From Pseudomonas sp. RIT-PI-r (GTDB lineage Bacteria; Pseudomonadota; Gammaproteobacteria; Pseudomonadales; Pseudomonadaceae), in contig NZ_LIGE01000025.1 of NCBI RefSeq assembly GCF_001297015.1, positions 558,001 through 622,000 on the forward strand: a stretch of 64,000 bases of DNA, read 5' to 3'. A program made the position numbers and the translations under genes. The first letter of the stretch is position 1. Each line of letters opens with the position of its first letter. The notes below the pieces were generated by a model. That model did not search any database and was not told the origin of the DNA. It saw only the letters and a program-made list of their open reading frames with translations. Below are positions 15,501 to 23,260 of the stretch, in pieces.

Positions 15501-16584
15501 GGTCGGCATAGGTGAAGAACTGACTGAAAAAACGCTGGTAGGCCGTTGCCGGCTCACTCGACGGCGAAGCGTCCCGTGCAGTGAACTTGCGTTTGAAGAC
15601 TTCGCGCATCTGCGCTGAGGTGTAGCGTTTGAGGGGATGTTCCGGGTCATGGGGGATGTAGACGATGAAATCGTTGGTGTAGCGATACTGTTCGCTGATG
15701 CTGAACACCACGCAGCCGGTCATCCGGCGTTTCATCAGGCTGAGGTCGCGAAACCATACGGATTTCTTGCCCAGGCGCGGGTGGACTTCGCCATCGACGA
15801 CAGACAGGAGCATTCGATAGTCGTCTGGCTCGATGTCCTTCTTCAGCAACGCCAGTTCAGCGGCTGCGCGCATCGCGGTTTTCTGGCTGCTGATGAATTG
15901 CTCACGCAATGTTCCGCTCGACTGGAAAAACGCTTTCACACGCGTCTGATAGAGCGCGCCGATATCCAGTGTTCGACACAGCGAGAGAAACTGGCTGACA
16001 GTGATATTGAGTGTCACCGCCTGGAACGTATCGGCGGTCGAAGCGGCGACGAAAAATCCGGATTCGCGATGAAAGGCCCCCTCCTCGCATTCCGCCGCTT
16101 CGAAATTGTGCAGGGCGGCTTGCAGCATGGAGAGCTTCAACACTTCGAAGGTCGACACTTCGATTTCCAGCACGCTGACTTGCAACGGATGCCGGAGACA
16201 CAGCAGGGTTTTGTTGACGTCGAGCTCGACGCTGAATCGGTCCTTGAGCGCTTTGAGCAGCTGAGCCTCGGCGAATGCTTCGATGCTTTCAAGCGCTGCC
16301 ATGCTCTTGTCCAGTCGCGACTGGGCAAGAAAGCCTTCGGTGATGTGCGCTTGCAGATTGCGCCGTTGCTCGTCGGACAGCGCCTGGTACCAGTCTGGTA
16401 GTTGCGTGTCCGCGCTCTTGATATGAGCGCGGCGCTCGGGGCTGGCGTCGATCAACCAATCGGGGACCATCTGCTCGATACGCTTGCCGTGAAGACTGGC
16501 GCTGGCCAGCGTCTGCTTATCGAGGTTCAACGGAGGGTTGGAAGACTGCGCAGCTGCGGGCAGCGTCGGGGGATGAATGGTCAT
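9526..16584 (-). CDS. giant leucine-rich-repeat protein with C-terminal NEL-type E3 ubiquitin ligase domain
   Basis: The protein has 2352 residues. The start at 16584 has an AGGAG site; a longer frame to 16647 lacks one. The N-terminal 1200 residues resemble the dermonecrotic-toxin-like region (DUF6543 group) of large Pseudomonas proteins, with a hydrophobic segment near residues 478-550. Three leucine-rich blocks follow (about 1228-1341, 1508-1661 and 1843-2008), with repeats such as LQTLDLSDNALHALP-like units, separated by non-repeat linkers. Residues from about 2055 to the end fit the IpaH/SspH NEL domain: Cys2144 in GTCVDGRIL matches the catalytic Cys-x-Asp motif, and an acidic helical tail follows. 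In IpaH/SspH the LRRs choose substrates and the NEL ubiquitinates host proteins. No secretion genes are adjacent, so its export route is unknown. Confidence 0.86.
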   Translation of the reverse strand: MTIHPPTLPAAAQSSNPPLNLDKQTLASASLHGKRIEQMVPDWLIDASPERRAHIKSADTQLPDWYQALSDEQRRNLQAHITEGFLAQSRLDKSMAALESIEAFAEAQLLKALKDRFSVELDVNKTLLCLRHPLQVSVLEIEVSTFEVLKLSMLQAALHNFEAAECEEGAFHRESGFFVAASTADTFQAVTLNITVSQFLSLCRTLDIGALYQTRVKAFFQSSGTLREQFISSQKTAMRAAAELALLKKDIEPDDYRMLLSVVDGEVHPRLGKKSVWFRDLSLMKRRMTGCVVFSISEQYRYTNDFIVYIPHDPEHPLKRYTSAQMREVFKRKFTARDASPSSEPATAYQRFFSQFFTYADRPYYFSQFTRPAADAPVDPLRSIWVKVVQMFPPVSVFTQIKELPPEHQGKREPEEDPYLNPFGIVRNGVAGIWAANTDLWQYLFEQHCDKFIADARARAVPTADVDASVRAKRLNHLLEFGMLALNMVSMFVPVLGEIMMTVMAGQLLYESFEGAIEWTEGDRQAAKGHLVDVAENLALIGVMAGAGKGLGRLTAAKSVPVIEKAEPIEGLDGKPRLWAPDLAPYESTDGPSAASVPDAQGLHRLNGKTYIRQQGKVYQTAFDEQLKQWRILHPTDASAYRPILEHNRLGAWRHTFERPLTWDRLTLLRRIGHCTEAFSDEQLLNIADLSGVSDDALRQMHLDHSPAPLALADTLRLFEADQAVSRIIENIEDGSTVDEPFLLTLSLLPQMPRWPTGRVLEVFDGPGLSGASVKHGDASLFPGDAIKAPIQIARADVLTAQMPAILLEALDEQEVVRLLGSEAARISANRPVEFRAQLVDFLKTRQPTMFEQLYAEPTLQAPWISRLQKATPGLGSSAAIRVCMQANAEELARLETGGRLPLRLLEESRGYAQGRRFDHAVVGLHMENLAASGSQWLALRVLERLPGWSDDVRLEVREGSTHGPLIDSVGSESSRQLKYLVKQGPSYQAFNERAEELNGIARQGDNFFSSVMHALPDTSRQALGLADVSQSASLRRLVIDHVHQYRAELAHLAGKRHGAGKRFKPALRVPGHGLGYYASGRGQGVNPLLVTRVQNVYPGLTDQQAGGFILQQLASGKTDLQIYELLQRRMREWQELDSTLAEWQGESTPELSLQSLIGGRASVVRNIKQSWRESPLAQDHPRYAQLELICDEPLPALTADFSHVRELSVRGRCITDANADSLLAVFPNLENLRINATSELFSNVPQILQGMPALKSLTLYSAVPFAADMPARLGMLVRIEELTVCSASYQPITFNVSHLQKLRKLEIVAYSLLEWPTGVLELPELERLSLKDTGISNLPEGLLKGHEKLWSGLSLDWSRFSRENFKVAYEYARTLPAHLIDREAMVRDYCKGELQRLGEGLSQAAQSIFERFFQQWPDEQQRYAAIEALSEQFATLDKQLGEWLQKGMAYQETLREVIGRSNAIHAIRSNWRKGLFKRYGSTVSASTLDLSGLMLSELPKLPADAFSHVRTLLLLGQRVDALQLRDFVSAFQEVQTLDLSDNALHALPIEPGSLARLNRLDLSDNLLVNTEQLQSSLEAFPALEQLDLHNNPLTGLNVGGLSRLKALNLRNVDLQAWPAGAEDLAQLTWMDVRNNNITTLPQTLLDSHALINSNLSGNPLSPATTVALRAAQQRIEFEIGLPEGALQAFADEPVPLTFPPAESGLSIARQLLPLPQAAVGEGETLMINILQRMQPAFTAEQASQLIGQMRSSGATDAEIVARIGAWNQTFETLVRRLNGWLYTREIRGADWVVSSQTRSLAAWRVLTCWRARLPNMEGVTQAVLNLNGLQLGDIPALPEDFAHVRTLNLTGTRVTVEGANGFLGAFTELRTLELGGNELEALPQSIRNMSALERLELSSNRLYDPERLYESLSGLEHLTWLDVSYNNLESFDVNYFGRLEALDLRNNNLYAWPEGALESEHLRTLNLSRNDITTLPDDALDGSHEQLMNGTDLTDNYNLSEESLVRLRAYQAEGERHRVLGFSRTDLEEMVDDAAGGLTETSDSIESDETLPIDPSQAQYKAPWLANLPPEQLAARDTLWEQLAAEPDSAAFFHLLERLQDTREFRVANADLTRRVWTVMEAAAADTELREVIFAGATTHGTCVDGRILTFSGLETKVFTHNALLDLPSGRSDAKGGVLLSLSRRLFRLDKVDELAKAAAARSGFDEAEVRLGYRIGLTAGWEDGLELPGQPKNMTYASGVSPQQLVEARTEVSNAERSDKFLEDLIQRDYWVEYLQEKFPEDFRKLEESHLLDDGKDDGLSADDPEYLSRLFDRTAERNVKMIELSQQEIDAINAARTPVSGASSHPSSA

Positions 16585-16763
16585 TCTGTCGCTCCTGAAA
16601 AGTGGAACGACAGGACACCATTCCTGGCGGGGCGAACTGCGGTACATAGTTATCGCATCGGCGATGAGTTGTTACCAATCGCTTCAGCTGAGCAGCGCAC
16701 GGCAAGGGCACTCTTCGGTGAATTGACTATGCTGTCTGGGACACACACGCAGACGGGGGATTT

Positions 16764-16982
16764 ATGGACGATCCAGTCGACAACAAGCCACCCAGCTTCT
16801 GGCAGATGCTGCACAGCGTCATGGCCGCGGCGTTCGGGGTGCAGAGCGGAAAAAACCGGGCGAGGGATTTCACCCATGGCAAACCCGGCTATTTCGTCAT
16901 TTTGGGCATTCTGTTCACGGCGGTATTTGCCTTGACGCTGTTGGTCATCGTCAAAGTGGTGCTGCATTTCGCCGGGGTTTGA
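16764..16982 (+). CDS. DUF2970 small membrane protein
   Basis: A 72-residue protein with the DUF2970 pattern: a soluble start containing SFWQMLHSVMAAAFGVQSGK, then a single membrane segment (about residues 44-68) and a very short tail. The function of the family is unknown. A strong GGGGGA site precedes the ATG. It is transcribed away from the giant NEL gene and converges on the binding-protein gene, whose stop lies 6 bases beyond its own. Confidence 0.82.
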   Translation: MDDPVDNKPPSFWQMLHSVMAAAFGVQSGKNRARDFTHGKPGYFVILGILFTAVFALTLLVIVKVVLHFAGV

Positions 16983-16988
16983 AGCGTC

Positions 16989-18062
16989 TCAGTGCATCAG
17001 GGTTTGCAGGTTGAACGGATAGCGATATGAGGCTGGTCGGCCCTTCGCCGAGAGTTGGCGGAAGTTCACGCCATAGTTCGGCGACTTGCCCATGACCAGC
17101 ATTTGTCGAGCGTGAGACTTGTCGACAAGTTGCAGCAATGGAATCTGCCGATCGCGGCCGCCGTACTGATCGAGATCGACGCCAAGCTCATGATCATGCA
17201 ACTCGACCAGCGCCCAGCCACCGAGGGTGAAATGGCCACCCACCAACGCGCTCAACCGCCCGTCGACGACAGCCTGCAACGCGGCAGGTGACGTGTTGAC
17301 GGCGCTGAACAGCGCATCCCTGCCGGGGGTTTTACCGGCCTCGGCAAAAGCGCGCATGGCACCGAAGGCCATTTCATCGTTGGCCGACCACACCAGCGAA
17401 ACCTCGGGATAACGCTTGACCAGTTGCCTGGCCTGCTCATATGCGCGTTGCTGGGTCCAGCCGCTGTAAACCAGTTGCCGCAAGCGCACCTGCGGATGTT
17501 CGGCCAAGGCACGCTGCATACCGTGCTCGCGCAACTGCGCCGACGGCGTGATCTTCAGACCGGAGAACGCCAGCAACTCGATCTGTTGATCCTTGGCAAC
17601 CGGGGGGTGCAGACGAATCAGTTCCTTCATCATCAGGTAACCGCCTTCCTCGTCATTCGGCACCAGGCTGCCGATGCGGTCCGCACGCTCGCCCACCAGC
17701 GCTTGCTGATTGGCAGTCAATGCTGCGTTGACCATGAACAACTTCACGCCGCTGCCCTGCGCCAGACGCAGAATCTGTGGCGCGATGTACTGTTCGTTGA
17801 CGAACATCAGGTAGTCGGGACGGTTGGGCCCCTGCAGGGCGATTCTGGCCTGGGCGAGGGTCAGTTCCGGCTGGCGCTGGGAATAGAGGATCTGCAGATC
17901 GATGCCCAGATTGCGCGCAGCCGACTGCATGAACTGCGAGTAACTGATCCAGAACGCTTCTTCGGTCGAGCCCGGATTCAAAAACAGCACCGATTCTGCT
18001 CGCGCACTGCTGCCCAAGGCTGTGCCCAGCAAAAGAAGACCGATATGGAGAAACTTGAACAT
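16989..18062 (-). CDS. periplasmic substrate-binding protein (type 1, sugar-ABC-like)
   Basis: About 357 residues. A signal peptide starts MFKFLHIGLLLLGTALG and ends at SARA. The mature part has a type-1 periplasmic binding fold like the LacI/ribose-binding group: LVPNDEEGGYLMMKELI, YSGWTQQRAYEQARQLVKRY and VSLVWSANDEMAFGAMRAF are the usual hinge and ligand-lobe segments. No ABC permease or ATPase is adjacent, so it may serve a transporter elsewhere or act as a sensor partner. The start at 18062 is chosen because it gives a clean signal peptide; the ribosome site is weak. Ligand unknown. Confidence 0.8.
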   Translation of the reverse strand: MFKFLHIGLLLLGTALGSSARAESVLFLNPGSTEEAFWISYSQFMQSAARNLGIDLQILYSQRQPELTLAQARIALQGPNRPDYLMFVNEQYIAPQILRLAQGSGVKLFMVNAALTANQQALVGERADRIGSLVPNDEEGGYLMMKELIRLHPPVAKDQQIELLAFSGLKITPSAQLREHGMQRALAEHPQVRLRQLVYSGWTQQRAYEQARQLVKRYPEVSLVWSANDEMAFGAMRAFAEAGKTPGRDALFSAVNTSPAALQAVVDGRLSALVGGHFTLGGWALVELHDHELGVDLDQYGGRDRQIPLLQLVDKSHARQMLVMGKSPNYGVNFRQLSAKGRPASYRYPFNLQTLMH

Positions 18063-18179
18063 GAAGCATCCGGGCCCAAGGAAATATGGCCGCGCATTAT
18101 AGCCATCGATCAATCGGCTATTGACGCTTGATCCCGTTTTTTGTCCGACAATCGTCGGGAGCGGGCCCGGATGGGTCGT

Positions 18180-18293
18180 TTACTGATGACTGACCCAGAA
18201 TACCGCTGTTCCTACAACCAGAATGATCAGGAACAAAATGGCCCATGCATCGACACTGCTATCGCTTTTTCTTGCCTTGGTCGGATTGCTCAT
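18180..18293 (-). CDS. 37-residue single-span membrane protein
   Basis: A short frame on the minus strand encodes MSNPTKARKSDSSVDAWAIL, then a hydrophobic stretch ending in WVSHQ. It has a basic, serine-rich N-terminus of about 14 residues and one membrane span (about 16-34). AGAGG lies about 10 bases before the ATG. The organisation (soluble basic start, single helix, tiny outside tail) is that of real bacterial small membrane proteins. It lies in the gap between the binding-protein gene and cysI, divergent from cysI. Function unknown. Plus-strand frames through this region look non-coding. Confidence 0.6.
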   Translation of the reverse strand: MSNPTKARKSDSSVDAWAILFLIILVVGTAVFWVSHQ

Positions 18294-18586
18294 TGCATCG
18301 CCTCTTATCGGTTTTATCGGTGATTGCAGAAAGACTCGACCACAGTTAAGACGATGATTGTCCGCACGACAAATGTGGGTTAGTTGACAGCTATTCTCGT
18401 TAGGCGATTTGGTTCTTTACATATACTCAAACATCACTTTTGCGCATAACTGCAAACGGGTATATTGCCCCGGCTCCCTTAGGGAGCGCGCGGCCGTGCG
18501 CGCAGAATTGCAGAGGCACCATCGGACTCCAGCAAGCGAAAACGCAGCGTTTTCCGAGTGGCCCAAAGCCTGAGAACAGGACTTAT

Positions 18587-20245
18587 ATGTACGTATACGA
18601 CGAGTACGATCAGCGGATCATCGAGGACCGCGTCAAGCAGTTCCGTGATCAGACCCGACGCTATCTGGCAGGTGAGCTGAGCGAAGAAGAATTCCGCCCT
18701 CTGCGCCTGCAAAATGGCCTGTACATCCAGCGCTTCGCGCCGATGTTGCGTGTGGCGGTGCCTTACGGCCAACTGACTTCGCGTCAGACTCGCATGATGG
18801 CCAAGATTGCCCGCGACTACGACAAGGGCTACGCCCACATCAGTACGCGGCAGAACGTGCAGTTCAACTGGCCGGCGGTGGAAGACATCCCGGACATCCT
18901 CGCTGAACTGGCCACCGTGCAGATGCACGCGATCCAGACCAGCGGCAACTGCCTGCGCAACGTCACCACCGACCAGTTTGCCGGTGTGGCCGCCGACGAA
19001 GTGATCGACCCGCGCCCATGGTGCGAGATCGTCCGTCAGTGGACTACGTTCCACCCGGAATTCGCCTACCTGCCGCGTAAATTCAAAATTGCCGTCAACG
19101 GTTCGACCGCTGACCGCGCCGCGATTGAAGTCCACGACATCGGCCTGGAGCCGGTGCACAACGCCGCTGGCGAACTGGGCTTCCGCGTACTGGTCGGTGG
19201 TGGCCTCGGTCGTACCCCGGTGGTTGGCGCGTTCATCAACGAGTTCCTGCCGTGGCAGGATCTGTTGAGCTACCTCGACGCGATCCTGCGGGTCTATAAC
19301 CGCTACGGCCGTCGCGACAACAAATACAAGGCGCGGATCAAGATCCTCGTCAAAGCCCTCACGCCAGAAGTGGTTGCGCAGAAAGTCGATGCGGAAATGG
19401 AACACCTGCGCGGTGGCCAGACCACACTGACCGACGCCGAACTGCAGCGTGTGGCCAAGCACTTCGTCGACCCGGATTACAAGGCGCTGGAAAACCAGAC
19501 CGCGCAACTGGCCGATCTCGACAAAGAGCATCCGGGTTTCGCTCGCTGGCGTACCCGCAACACCCTGGCGCACAAGAAGCCGGGGTATGTCGCCGTGACC
19601 CTGTCGCTGAAACCGACCGGCGTGGCGCCTGGCGACATCACCGACAAGCAGCTCGATGCCGTCGCCGATCTGGCCGATCGCTACAGCTTCGGTCAACTGC
19701 GCACCTCGCACGAGCAGAACATCATTCTGGCCGACGTCGAGCAAAGCCAACTGCTCACCCTGTGGGGCGAACTGCGTGAAGGCGGTTTCGCCACGCCGAA
19801 CATCGGCCTGCTGACCGACATCATCTGCTGCCCGGGCGGTGATTTCTGCTCACTGGCCAACGCCAAGTCGATCCCGATCGCCGAATCGATCCAGCGCCGT
19901 TTCGACGACCTCGACTATCTGTTCGACATCGGCGAACTGGATCTGAACATCTCCGGTTGCATGAACGCCTGCGGCCACCACCACGTCGGCCACATCGGCA
20001 TCCTCGGTGTGGACAAGAAAGGCGAAGAGTTCTACCAGGTTTCCCTCGGCGGCAGTGCCAGCCGTGACGCAAGCCTGGGCAAGATCCTCGGCCCGTCCTT
20101 CGCTCAGGAAGCCATGCCTGACGTGATCTCGAAGCTGATCGACGTGTACGTTGAACAACGTACCGAAGACGAGCGCTTCATCGACACTTATCAGCGTATT
20201 GGCATCGACCTCTTCAAGGAACGCGTCTATGCAGCGAATCATTAA
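18587..20245 (+). CDS. cysI: sulfite reductase hemoprotein CysI (nitrite/sulfite reductase family)
   Basis: A 552-residue assimilatory sulfite reductase that reduces sulfite to sulfide for cysteine synthesis. The siroheme/4Fe-4S ligands are intact: Cys415 and Cys421 in CCPGGDFC, and Cys458 and Cys462 in SGCMNACGHH. Two ferredoxin-like half-domains are seen, with the N-terminal RQNVQFNWP motif. The start MYVYDEYDQRIIEDRV at 18587 follows an AACAGG site; the frame is open to 18440, but the added residues match nothing. The upstream 290 bases contain a TATATT (18461) with a poor -35, as expected for an activator (CysB)-dependent promoter; this is inference. It overlaps the DUF934 gene. Confidence 0.94.
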   Translation: MYVYDEYDQRIIEDRVKQFRDQTRRYLAGELSEEEFRPLRLQNGLYIQRFAPMLRVAVPYGQLTSRQTRMMAKIARDYDKGYAHISTRQNVQFNWPAVEDIPDILAELATVQMHAIQTSGNCLRNVTTDQFAGVAADEVIDPRPWCEIVRQWTTFHPEFAYLPRKFKIAVNGSTADRAAIEVHDIGLEPVHNAAGELGFRVLVGGGLGRTPVVGAFINEFLPWQDLLSYLDAILRVYNRYGRRDNKYKARIKILVKALTPEVVAQKVDAEMEHLRGGQTTLTDAELQRVAKHFVDPDYKALENQTAQLADLDKEHPGFARWRTRNTLAHKKPGYVAVTLSLKPTGVAPGDITDKQLDAVADLADRYSFGQLRTSHEQNIILADVEQSQLLTLWGELREGGFATPNIGLLTDIICCPGGDFCSLANAKSIPIAESIQRRFDDLDYLFDIGELDLNISGCMNACGHHHVGHIGILGVDKKGEEFYQVSLGGSASRDASLGKILGPSFAQEAMPDVISKLIDVYVEQRTEDERFIDTYQRIGIDLFKERVYAANH

Positions 20246-20723
20246 GAACAACGAGGTCGTCGACGAAACCTGGCACTTGCTGCCCAAGGATTTCAACATC
20301 GACGAGATCAGCAACTGCGACGACCTGATCGTTCCGCTGCAACTGTGGCGTGAACACAGCCGCATGCTCAAGGCTCGCGACGGCGGTCTGGGTGTGTGGC
20401 TGGACGCTGACGAAGAAGCCGAGGAAATCGGTGAAGACGTCGCCGAGTTTCAGGTGATTGCCCTGAACTTCCCGGCATTCACTGACGGCCGCAACTACTC
20501 CAATGCCCGCCTGCTGCGCGACCGTTATGGTTTCAAAGGCGAACTGCGGGCGATTGGCGACGTGCTGCGCGATCAGCTGTTCTACATGCACCGCTGCGGT
20601 TTTGACGCCTTTGCCGTGCGCCCGGATAAAGACCCGTACGAAGCCCTTGAAGGTCTGAAGGATTTCTCGGTGACCTATCAGGCTGCCACTGACGAACCGC
20701 TGCCGCTGTTCCGTCGCCGCTGA
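20229..20723 (+). CDS. DUF934 protein, sulfite-reductase partner
   Basis: A 164-residue DUF934 family protein. Members are found almost always directly downstream of cysI-type reductases and are thought to support sulfite reduction; the biochemical role is unproven. Family segments visible are DGRNYSNARLLRDRYGFKGELRAIG-like (about residues 96-120) and DQLFYMHRCGFDAF. The ATG lies inside the last codons of cysI (17-base overlap), so translation is coupled. A strong terminator hairpin follows 15 bases after the stop, which defines a two-gene operon. Confidence 0.9.
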   Translation: MQRIIKNNEVVDETWHLLPKDFNIDEISNCDDLIVPLQLWREHSRMLKARDGGLGVWLDADEEAEEIGEDVAEFQVIALNFPAFTDGRNYSNARLLRDRYGFKGELRAIGDVLRDQLFYMHRCGFDAFAVRPDKDPYEALEGLKDFSVTYQAATDEPLPLFRRR

Positions 20724-20738
20724 AGGTTTAGTGCAGAC

Positions 20739-20773
20739 AAAAAAACGCCGGTCATGTGACCGGCGTTTTTTTA
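20739..20773. terminator. bidirectional intrinsic terminator
   Basis: A perfect 10-base stem ACGCCGGTCA (20745-20754) and its complement (20757-20766), with a 2-base spacer, is flanked by A-run and T-run on opposite sides. It can end the cysI operon on the plus strand and sohB on the minus strand. Confidence 0.92.
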
Positions 20774-20785
20774 TGCCCGTTCGAT

Positions 20786-21817
20786 TTACCAGAAGCGTTG
20801 CTGGGTCAGGCGACTCCACCAGCTCAGCAGTACGCGGTCGACCGAGCCGCTGGCGGCCATGCCGATCCGCTCCTGCAAGCTTTTGCGTTCGGCATAGTGC
20901 AGGTGATAGACCTCGGCCTTTTTCGCCCGGTCTGCCAGATATTCATCACTGGTCTTGAGTTCATCGACCAGTTGCTTATCCAGCGCCGCGACGCCGAGCC
21001 AGACTTCACCAGTAGCGACATCGTCAATCGCCAGTTGCGGGCGATAGCGAGCGACGAAGTTCTTGAACAGTTGATGGGTGATGTCCAGGTCTTCCTGAAA
21101 CTTCTCCCGGCCCTTCTCGGTGTTTTCGCCAAACACGGTCAGGGTGCGCTTGTACTCACCGGCGGTGAGCACTTCAAAATCGATGTCGTGCTTTTTCAGC
21201 AGGCGGTTGACGTTGGGCAACTGCGCCACCACACCGATCGAGCCAAGAATCGCGAACGGCGCACTGATGATCTTCTCACCGATGCAAGCCATCATGTAGC
21301 CGCCGCTGGCGGCAACTTTGTCGATGCAGACAGTCAACGGCACACCTGCTTCACGGATACGCGCCAGTTGCGATGACGCCAGACCATAGCTGTGCACCAT
21401 GCCGCCGCCGCTTTCGAGTCGCAGCACGACTTCGTCCTTCGGTGTGGCAAGGGTCAGCAGCGCAGTGATTTCGTGACGCAGGCTCTCGGTAGCCGAGGCC
21501 TTGATGTCACCGTCGAAATCCAGCACGAACACGCGAGGTTTGGCCTCGGGTTTGTTCTTCTGCTTCTTCTCGCTCTTCTCGGACTTGGCTTCGCCCTTGC
21601 GCAAAGCCTTGAGCTGATCCTTGTCGAGCAAGGTCTGCTCCAGACGCTCACGCAGGCCTTTGTAGAAATCATTGAGCTTGCTGACCTGCAACTGCCCCGC
21701 CGACTTGCGCCGGCCCTTGCTGCGCAACGCGGCAAAACTGGCGAGCACCACCAGAATGGCGATCACCAGGGTGACGGTCTTGGCCAGAAAACTGGCGTAC
21801 TCGGTGAAAAACTCCAC
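20786..21817 (-). CDS. sohB: inner-membrane serine protease SohB (family S49)
   Basis: The 343-residue protease is anchored by an N-terminal membrane helix (about residues 9-30), followed by a charged lysine/glutamate-rich linker (about 85-105). The catalytic domain shows Ser171 in KVAASGGYMMAC and Lys223 in AGEYKRTL, the Ser-Lys dyad of signal-peptide-peptidase A relatives, with the catalytic domain in the periplasm. It degrades membrane-associated or signal peptides. It converges on the cysI operon across a shared terminator. Confidence 0.95.
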   Translation of the reverse strand: MEFFTEYASFLAKTVTLVIAILVVLASFAALRSKGRRKSAGQLQVSKLNDFYKGLRERLEQTLLDKDQLKALRKGEAKSEKSEKKQKNKPEAKPRVFVLDFDGDIKASATESLRHEITALLTLATPKDEVVLRLESGGGMVHSYGLASSQLARIREAGVPLTVCIDKVAASGGYMMACIGEKIISAPFAILGSIGVVAQLPNVNRLLKKHDIDFEVLTAGEYKRTLTVFGENTEKGREKFQEDLDITHQLFKNFVARYRPQLAIDDVATGEVWLGVAALDKQLVDELKTSDEYLADRAKKAEVYHLHYAERKSLQERIGMAASGSVDRVLLSWWSRLTQQRFW

Positions 21818-22023
21818 AGCGACTCCTTAAAACAATGCGCGGGTGCAAAACACACGCTCGGGATAAGTCCAGCATACCCATGCGCCGGCTCGTCGGCCAG
21901 CCGTGAAACCTCTGGCAACACCCCTGTAACGGGCATTTCAAACAAGCGTATGTTTTTTCATTGACAGCTCGACAGCATCCTCATAACCTCGCCAAACCTT
22001 CAACGTACCGGGATGACGCGGAC

Positions 22024-22734
22024 GTGGGCAGCATCTATTTGATTCGACATGGCCAGGCCTCCTTTGGCGCAGACGACTATGACGTCCTGTCACCGACCGG
22101 TGTGCGTCAGGCAGAAATCCTCGGTCAGCACCTCGCTGAACTGGGGATCAGCTTCGATCGCTGCCTCGCCGGAGACCTGCGCCGTCAGCAGCACACGGCC
22201 ACCAGCGCCCTGGAGCAATTTACTGCCAAAGGCCTGCCGGTGCCGATCCTGGAAACCGATTCCGCGTTCAACGAATTCGATGCCGACGCGGTGATTCGCG
22301 CCCTGCTCCCGGCGATGCTGCCGGACGAGCCGGAAGCCCTCGACATCCTGCGCAACGCCGCGCAGAACCGCGGCGAGTTCCAACGCATTTTTGCCCTGAT
22401 CATCGAACGCTGGCTGGCCGGCACTTACGACACGCCGGGGCTGGAAAGCTGGCTGGGTTTCGTCGAACGCGTCCAGGCCGGGCTGCACCGGATCCTTGAT
22501 CTGGCCGATAAAAACCAGAAAATCGCCGTGTTCACTTCCGGCGGCACCATCACTGCCCTGCTCCACCTCATTACCCAAATGCCTGCCCGACAGGCTTTTG
22601 AATTGAACTGGCAAATCGTCAACACCTCGCTCAACCAGCTGAAGTTTCGCGGTCGTGAGGTGGCTTTGGCTTCCTTCAACAGTCATGCACACCTGCAACT
22701 GCTGAAGGCTCCGGAACTCATCACTTTCCGCTGA
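22024..22734 (+). CDS. histidine phosphatase family protein
   Basis: A phosphoglycerate-mutase-like phosphatase of about 236 residues. The phosphoacceptor motif IYLIRHGQASFG sits at the extreme N-terminus, and the second conserved His region (FTSGGTITALL) is near residue 175. It is broadly a phosphomonoesterase; the substrate is unknown. A GTG at 22024 puts the RHG motif at the usual distance from the start. A TTG at 21961 would add 21 residues with no family match. The SCP2 gene follows 50 bases later on the same strand, suggesting co-transcription. Confidence 0.9.
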   Translation: MGSIYLIRHGQASFGADDYDVLSPTGVRQAEILGQHLAELGISFDRCLAGDLRRQQHTATSALEQFTAKGLPVPILETDSAFNEFDADAVIRALLPAMLPDEPEALDILRNAAQNRGEFQRIFALIIERWLAGTYDTPGLESWLGFVERVQAGLHRILDLADKNQKIAVFTSGGTITALLHLITQMPARQAFELNWQIVNTSLNQLKFRGREVALASFNSHAHLQLLKAPELITFR

Positions 22735-22784
22735 GTCCGGATAACTGTGAACCTTGCTGTAATCAACCTCATAAGGATCGAACC

Positions 22785-23102
22785 ATGACCTCCGTAGCCG
22801 ATGCCGTAAAAGCAATGCAAGCCAAGTTCAACCCAGCCGCTGCTGCCGGCCTGGATCTGGTCTTCGGTTTCAACATCACCGACGAAGACAAGCAGTACTC
22901 GCTGATCGTCAAAGACGGCACTTGCGACATCCAGGAAGGTGAAAACCCGGACGCCAACTGCACGCTGGTGCTGGACAGCGAAACCCTGAAAGGTATCGTC
23001 AGCGGCGAAACCGACGGCATGCAGGCTTTCATGGGCGGCAAGCTGCGCGTTGAAGGCGACATGATGCTGTCGATGAAACTGTCCGAGCTGTTCCCGTCGT
23101 AA
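22785..23102 (+). CDS. SCP2 sterol-binding domain protein
   Basis: A single 105-residue SCP2 domain. The fold forms a hydrophobic pocket that binds lipids or acyl-CoA. Diagnostic segments are SLIVKDGTCDI, ADCTL-like DANCTLVLDSE, and the C-terminal GKLRVEGDMMLSMKLSELF. No other domain is fused. Linked to the upstream phosphatase and closed by a clear terminator. Physiological lipid unknown. Confidence 0.92.
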   Translation: MTSVADAVKAMQAKFNPAAAAGLDLVFGFNITDEDKQYSLIVKDGTCDIQEGENPDANCTLVLDSETLKGIVSGETDGMQAFMGGKLRVEGDMMLSMKLSELFPS

Positions 23103-23123
23103 CAGCGACGTTCAGTGACACAA

Positions 23124-23153
23124 GAATCCCGCCCCCTGTGGCGGGATTTTTGC
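23124..23153 (+). terminator. intrinsic terminator after the SCP2 gene
   Basis: The stem AATCCCGCC (23125-23133) with GGCGGGATT (23140-23148) is followed by TTTTT. It lies 22 bases after the SCP2 stop. Confidence 0.9.
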
Positions 23154-23162
23154 GTTTCGGCC

Positions 23163-23258
23163 CTGTAGGAGCTGTGGCACGCTGCGATCTTTTGACCCTG
23201 TTTTTTAGAATGCAAAGTCAAAAGATCGCAGCCTCGTTTCACTCGACAGCTCCTACAG
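23163..23258. repeat. REP palindrome, family A variant
   Basis: Outer arms CTGTAGGAGCTG (23163-23174) and its complement (23247-23258) flank inner arms GCTGCGATCTTTTGAC (23181-23196) and its complement (23217-23232). The sequences between them do not pair well, so this copy is degenerate in the middle. Confidence 0.85.
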
Positions 23259-23260
23259 GG

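Noticed and set aside
18141..18323. A 60-codon plus-strand frame before cysI
   Set aside because: No ribosome site and atypical composition; the minus strand here encodes a better small membrane protein.
18384..18412. TTGACA as -35 of the cysI promoter
   Set aside because: No -10 hexamer at the right distance (ATTTGG at 17 bases). The TATATT at 18461 is a better but still weak candidate.
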